Assembly: GCF_020080835.1 (NCBI RefSeq)
Contig: NC_058158.1
Location: 23,387,639-23,451,638, forward strand
DNA from: Cotesia glomerata
Taxonomy: Eukaryota > Arthropoda > Insecta > Hymenoptera > Braconidae
Direction of reading: 5' to 3'
Length of the DNA: 64,000 nt
The position numbers were made by a program, and so were the translations under genes. This document shows, one piece after another, positions 60,840 to 64,000 of this stretch; the first letter of the stretch is position 1; the number at the start of each line of letters is the position of its first letter. Below the pieces are notes generated by a model. The model worked only from the letters and a program-made list of their open reading frames with translations. It did not search any database and was not told the origin of the DNA.

Positions 60840-62025
60840 GCTGGATTTTTACAATCAGCAATTTTGTGTCCTTCTTTTCCTTATGCAGTGCTTAGACCGA
60901 TCGACTTTGCTGTTGCACTGAGATTCGAAATGCCCAAAGTTCCAGCATTTGAAGCATTATATGCGTCTCTTCGTTGCTCTCATTCGGCAATTGACCCAGC
61001 CGATCCTTATTTTGCAATTTCTTTCCAGTAACTTTTGTGCTGCAGCTGCTGGTAGTGACACTGTGGCTATCTGCGTACCCCTAAAGGCTTTACGGATTTT
61101 GATTGCCTCTAGTGGGATTTTACAACTTTCTCCAGCTTCCCTCTTTAGAGCGGTCTGAATATGCTCTTTCGTCGGTGTCGTCATCGACATCTCGGATCTC
61201 GATGGTCTCCTGTGGCCCTTTGCAGATCACTTTGGCCTCTTCCTTAAGGATGTCCGCAATCGTCTTTTGCAGAGCTTGCCCTTTGTCAGGGCTCTTCCTC
61301 GAAATCGTAATCAACAAGTCGCCACTTCTGGTCTTGTTGATTTTATCCACAGTTGAACGAACCTGCTCATCTGGGACGTCTTGTTTTATGCGACGCAGAA
61401 TTTCGGCATACTTTGTTTTCTCGGCGGGGCGGATGATCAGTGCGTCGGGTCTAATCCATTTGCATGGTTTTTTCCGCTTAGGCTCTGGCCTGAGCTCCTT
61501 CGGCGGCTGCTTTGAGAGTTGCTCTCTAGCTAGCTTCCTCTTCTCCTTCTTAGACTGTACTTTTTCCCAATCAGACGCCTTCTTAGGTTCGTCACTCTGC
61601 TCTGCTACTCGTTGCGGAGGGCTCTTTTTCAAGTCCTTCTTCTTTGTGACTTTGTCGGTTGGCTCTGGCAAATTTCGGTTCTTTCTCTTACCAGGCCTTG
61701 TGTCGGTTTCACCTTTGTCCTCAGCAGCAGATTCGCTGTCACCATCGGCTCCAGTGTCCATTGCTTCTTCCGTCTCAACTTCACTTTGAATGCGTCGTCG
61801 TGATGACTGCTATTCCTCGTCCAGTTTCTTGAATCTTCCAAAAGCATTGACTATACCGGTTGTCTTGGTCTTTATCTCCTTGTGGATATTGACCTTTGTT
61901 TGGACAAGCTCTTGCAGCTCAATCTTCAGCTTTTCAAGGCGCTCCAGCACTTGCATTCTCTTCATTTCAGCGCTTGCTTCAATCGCAGCTTATTGGGCAT
62001 GAAGCCCGTTTCCACTTTCGTTCAT
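60840..62025 (-). pseudogene. LINE E ORF1 (gag-like), stops and frameshifts
   Basis: Starts at ATG 62025. There are stops near 61990 (TAA) and at 61810-61812 (TAG, Trp in LINE D). The long frame 61761-61120 then covers the basic region and the conserved gag domain, and a one-base shift near 61180 leads to 61190-60957 (IRIGWVNCRMR, retained here but lost in D). A TAA at about 60957-60960 precedes knuckle remnants (CFKCWNFGHFESQC; the second knuckle has a small deletion near 60880). Confidence 0.8.
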
Positions 62026-62585
62026 TTCCTGTGAATTACTCATATTTTTTAATTTACCAGCGCATCGTACGGAGTGGAGCAGGTTGTCATAACTAGGAAC
62101 GGGTGTACCCTCGGAGATAGTACTCCTACCCCAGTTCCCTGAGGCCTAGCCGACACTTAGCCAGTCCCAAAATACACGGACGGACTAGACTCACTCGGGG
62201 CAGTGAAGATTCCGATCTCTAACACTCACTGCGTACTTCCTGATCAAGGCCCGAAGTGGCTGGCTCCTGATCCGCTACTGCAACTTACACCTCGACAGAG
62301 CAAGCTCACATCAGCCGTAGCTGTAGCCTGCATCGTTGGAAATAATCGACACGGGTTCCGGACACTCCCAGTGAGTTACAGCAGAGAACGATCGTCTTGC
62401 TAGGTCAGTTAGTGTGACCAATCCATTAAAGGGGGGGGGGAGTTTTGTCCATGGGAGCATATTTTATTTGGCTCTTACCCTCTGTACCTCATCAACTAAG
62501 AGACCTAGTGTCATCCAAGGACAGCGAGCGTTCTCCCATCCGCTACGGGGAGACGCGCCTGGTAGCAGTTTCTCCTCTGCTGCAG
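62026..62585 (-). other. LINE E 5' UTR
   Basis: A non-coding leader between the (AC)n junction and ORF1, comparable in length to that of LINE D. It contains a C run (complement of 62430-62439) and no clear promoter motif. Confidence 0.5.
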
Positions 62586-62604
62586 GTGTGTGTGTGTGTG
62601 TGCT

Positions 62605-62697
<93 letters not shown>
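62586..62697. repeat. (TG)n microsatellite, right side of LINE E
   Basis: About 110 bp of TG repeats with a few interruptions at its start. The long VCVCVC frames over it are not genes. Confidence 0.95.
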
Positions 62698-62700
<3 letters not shown>

Positions 62701-63245
62701 CCTCAAAGCCATAGTAACTTTTGATCGGCTTGACCGATTTGATCGCGGTTGGTTCTAATCAAAAAGGTTCAACTAAACTTGGATTTTGAATACCATTTGG
62801 ACCGATTCGAACCAGTAGATTTTGAGAAATCTCAAAAAAATTACCAAAAAAAATTTTTTGAAATGTTGTTTTTTTTGGAATTACTTTTAAATGGCTTAAC
62901 CGATCAATTCTAAAATCTGAACAGCTCTTGAGATCATAAAACCACATCGATCACTGCAAGCCCGGTCGAAATCGGTTGATTCGTTCGTGATTTATTGTTG
63001 TCGAAAGAAAACCAAAAAAAAGTGTTTTTTCAGAACTACTTCGAAATTTCTGCCTTAATCGATTTAAACTTGAAGATTTGTTATGGGACTTCAAAAAGTG
63101 CGTCGAACGCTGCCAACCGCGTAAAAATCGCTTTATTCATTCAAAAGTTATAGCAGTTTGAGCGTTTTGAGTTTTGAGCGCTTAAGTATGGAATTAGCGG
63201 GAAGTTGCAGGGATGGCTTTAGAGTCAACCGTTTTCCTAATTTTT

Positions 63246-63365
63246 AACTTCCCGCTAAGAAAATTATAAATTTTCAAAAATCGAGAAATTGTTTTAACCC
63301 CGTTTTTCGAAAATCGAGTTCTCATCAGATTTCGACGTTTTGAGGTCCTAGAAAGCTTCCCTGAC
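63246..63365 (+). repeat. X repeat copy X7 (start only)
   Basis: Begins AACTTCCCGCTAAGAAAAT, runs through ATCGAGTTCTCATCAGATTTCGACG and AAGCTTCCCTGAC, and stops where a TACACTGAAAA element begins. Confidence 0.8.
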
Positions 63366-63605
63366 TACACTGAAAAAAATAATTGGTAGAGGCTACCGAT
63401 TGGTAATAGATAGAGGTTACCAATTTTTTTTTCGGTAGAGGTAACCGATTAAAATCGGTAGAGGTTACCGATTTTTTTCGGTAGCAGCTACCGATTTCCA
63501 ATCGGTAACCTCTACCGATTTTAATCGATTGCCTCTACCGAAAAATCAGTAGCCTCTACCGAATAATCGGTAGCCACTACCGATTTACATTTACCGAAGA
63601 AATAG
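63366..63605. mobile_element. Palindromic-motif element (GGTAGAGGTTACCGATT arrays)
   Basis: Starts TACACTGAAAAAAATAATTGG. The interior is an array of GGTAGAGGTTACCGATT and its reverse complement AATCGGTAACCTCTACC in both orientations, with small variations. The second end is not clear and may lie further right or be lost. Confidence 0.6.
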
Positions 63606-64000
63606 TTTTTGAGGCCTATAACTAAAGTATAAATGACATGTCAACATGATTTTCATGTGACAGCAACATGATTTTCATATGGTAGTAACATAATTTTCAT
63701 GTGACAGGCAATCCTTTATTTATAAATTGATGTAACGTTTTCATTGCTGTCGCATTTTGTTTCTATTGCAACCACTTTGGCAACGATTAGCATCATGGGA
63801 ACGGTTAGATATTATTAATTAAAATTTGTACAAATATTGATTGATGAAATTTTCGATGATAAATATTTTGTCAGAAGCATACTCAAATGAAAGGTCTCGA
63901 TGAGCGTAACATCAGAATGAGCTTATATCTTAAGAAATGTCAATAATTAGGAAATGACGTTGTATTTTGTCCACTGATATTTTTAACGATGTAAGCTCGT
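63606..64000. other. AT-rich DNA to window end, no gene seen
   Basis: Contains three ACATGATTTTCATRTG-like phrases (63642-63705). Nothing else was recognised. Confidence 0.4.

Larger units (their letters stand above)
57503..62585 (-). mobile_element. R1-clade-like LINE copy E, near full length, inserted in (AC)n
   Basis: 5.08 kb on the minus strand, same family as LINE D: the 3' UTR (57503-57778) and both ORFs match closely. The 5' end CACCTGCAGCAGAGGAG... GGCGCGTCTCCCCG abuts (AC)n, and the 3' end CCCTCTAAAAAAAAT abuts (AC)n. More decayed than D. Confidence 0.9.
57338..63245 (+). repeat. X repeat copy X6, split at (TG)n by LINE E
   Basis: The left part, 57338-57502, starts AACTTCCCGCTAAGAAAAT and ends in (GT)n. 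The right part, 62586-63245, resumes with about 110 bp of (TG)n, AAACCTCAAAGCCATAG, and runs to CAACCGTTTTCCTAATTTTT. X7 follows immediately in the same orientation. Confidence 0.85.

Overview
This 64 kb window is eukaryotic, AT-rich and almost wholly made of transposable elements, many nested inside others. Pol types (Ty3/gypsy, Ty1/copia, R1-like and other non-LTR LINEs), a Rep/PIF1 Helitron, DNA transposons with spliced transposases and a TRAF6-like host exon all point to an arthropod, probably an insect. A parasitoid-wasp-like genome is my guess; nothing in the sequence proves it. No prokaryotic operon, phage or CRISPR array is present.

Layout. 1-3.7 kb: a tRNA-derived retroposon (minus) beside a gypsy-like pol with a MYND-like finger and three in-frame stops. 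3.7-9.4 kb: AT-rich DNA with palindromic MITE-like elements, the terminal exon of a TRAF6-like gene (7984-8569, minus) and a 218 bp tandem duplication. 9.4-12.8 kb: two decayed LINEs. 13.3-25.8 kb: copies of a repeat called X here, which carries an internal (AC)n tract. X is interrupted by R1-like LINE A (14390-17125), by a 5.3 kb hAT-like transposon T1 with about 600 bp inverted repeats (17767-23043) and by R1-like LINE B (23891-25645). 26-36.4 kb: one possible host exon, an X copy with an empty (AC)n, a solo LTR, a Mutator-like transposon and a decayed relative of T1 (T2). 36.4-42.3 kb: X5 with R1-like LINE D in its (AC)n. 42.4-53 kb: a Helitron Rep-helicase gene split by a full-length copia element with two 390 bp LTRs. 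53-55.7 kb: a LINE 3' end, then a 1.06 kb non-autonomous Helitron holding a tandem array of heat-shock-element-like motifs. 57.3-63.4 kb: X6 with R1-like LINE E, then X7 cut by another palindromic element.

Relations between elements. The X repeat acts as a landing pad: four R1-like LINEs sit exactly at its (AC)n tract, one X copy shows the tract unoccupied, and T1 sits next to the tract of a sixth copy. Nearly every coding element is broken by stops or frameshifts. The copia element is the youngest: its LTRs look identical, it has a 5 bp target duplication, and removing it restores the Helitron frame, yet its own pol is broken.

All identifications come from reading motifs and comparing stretches of this window with each other; no database search was possible.
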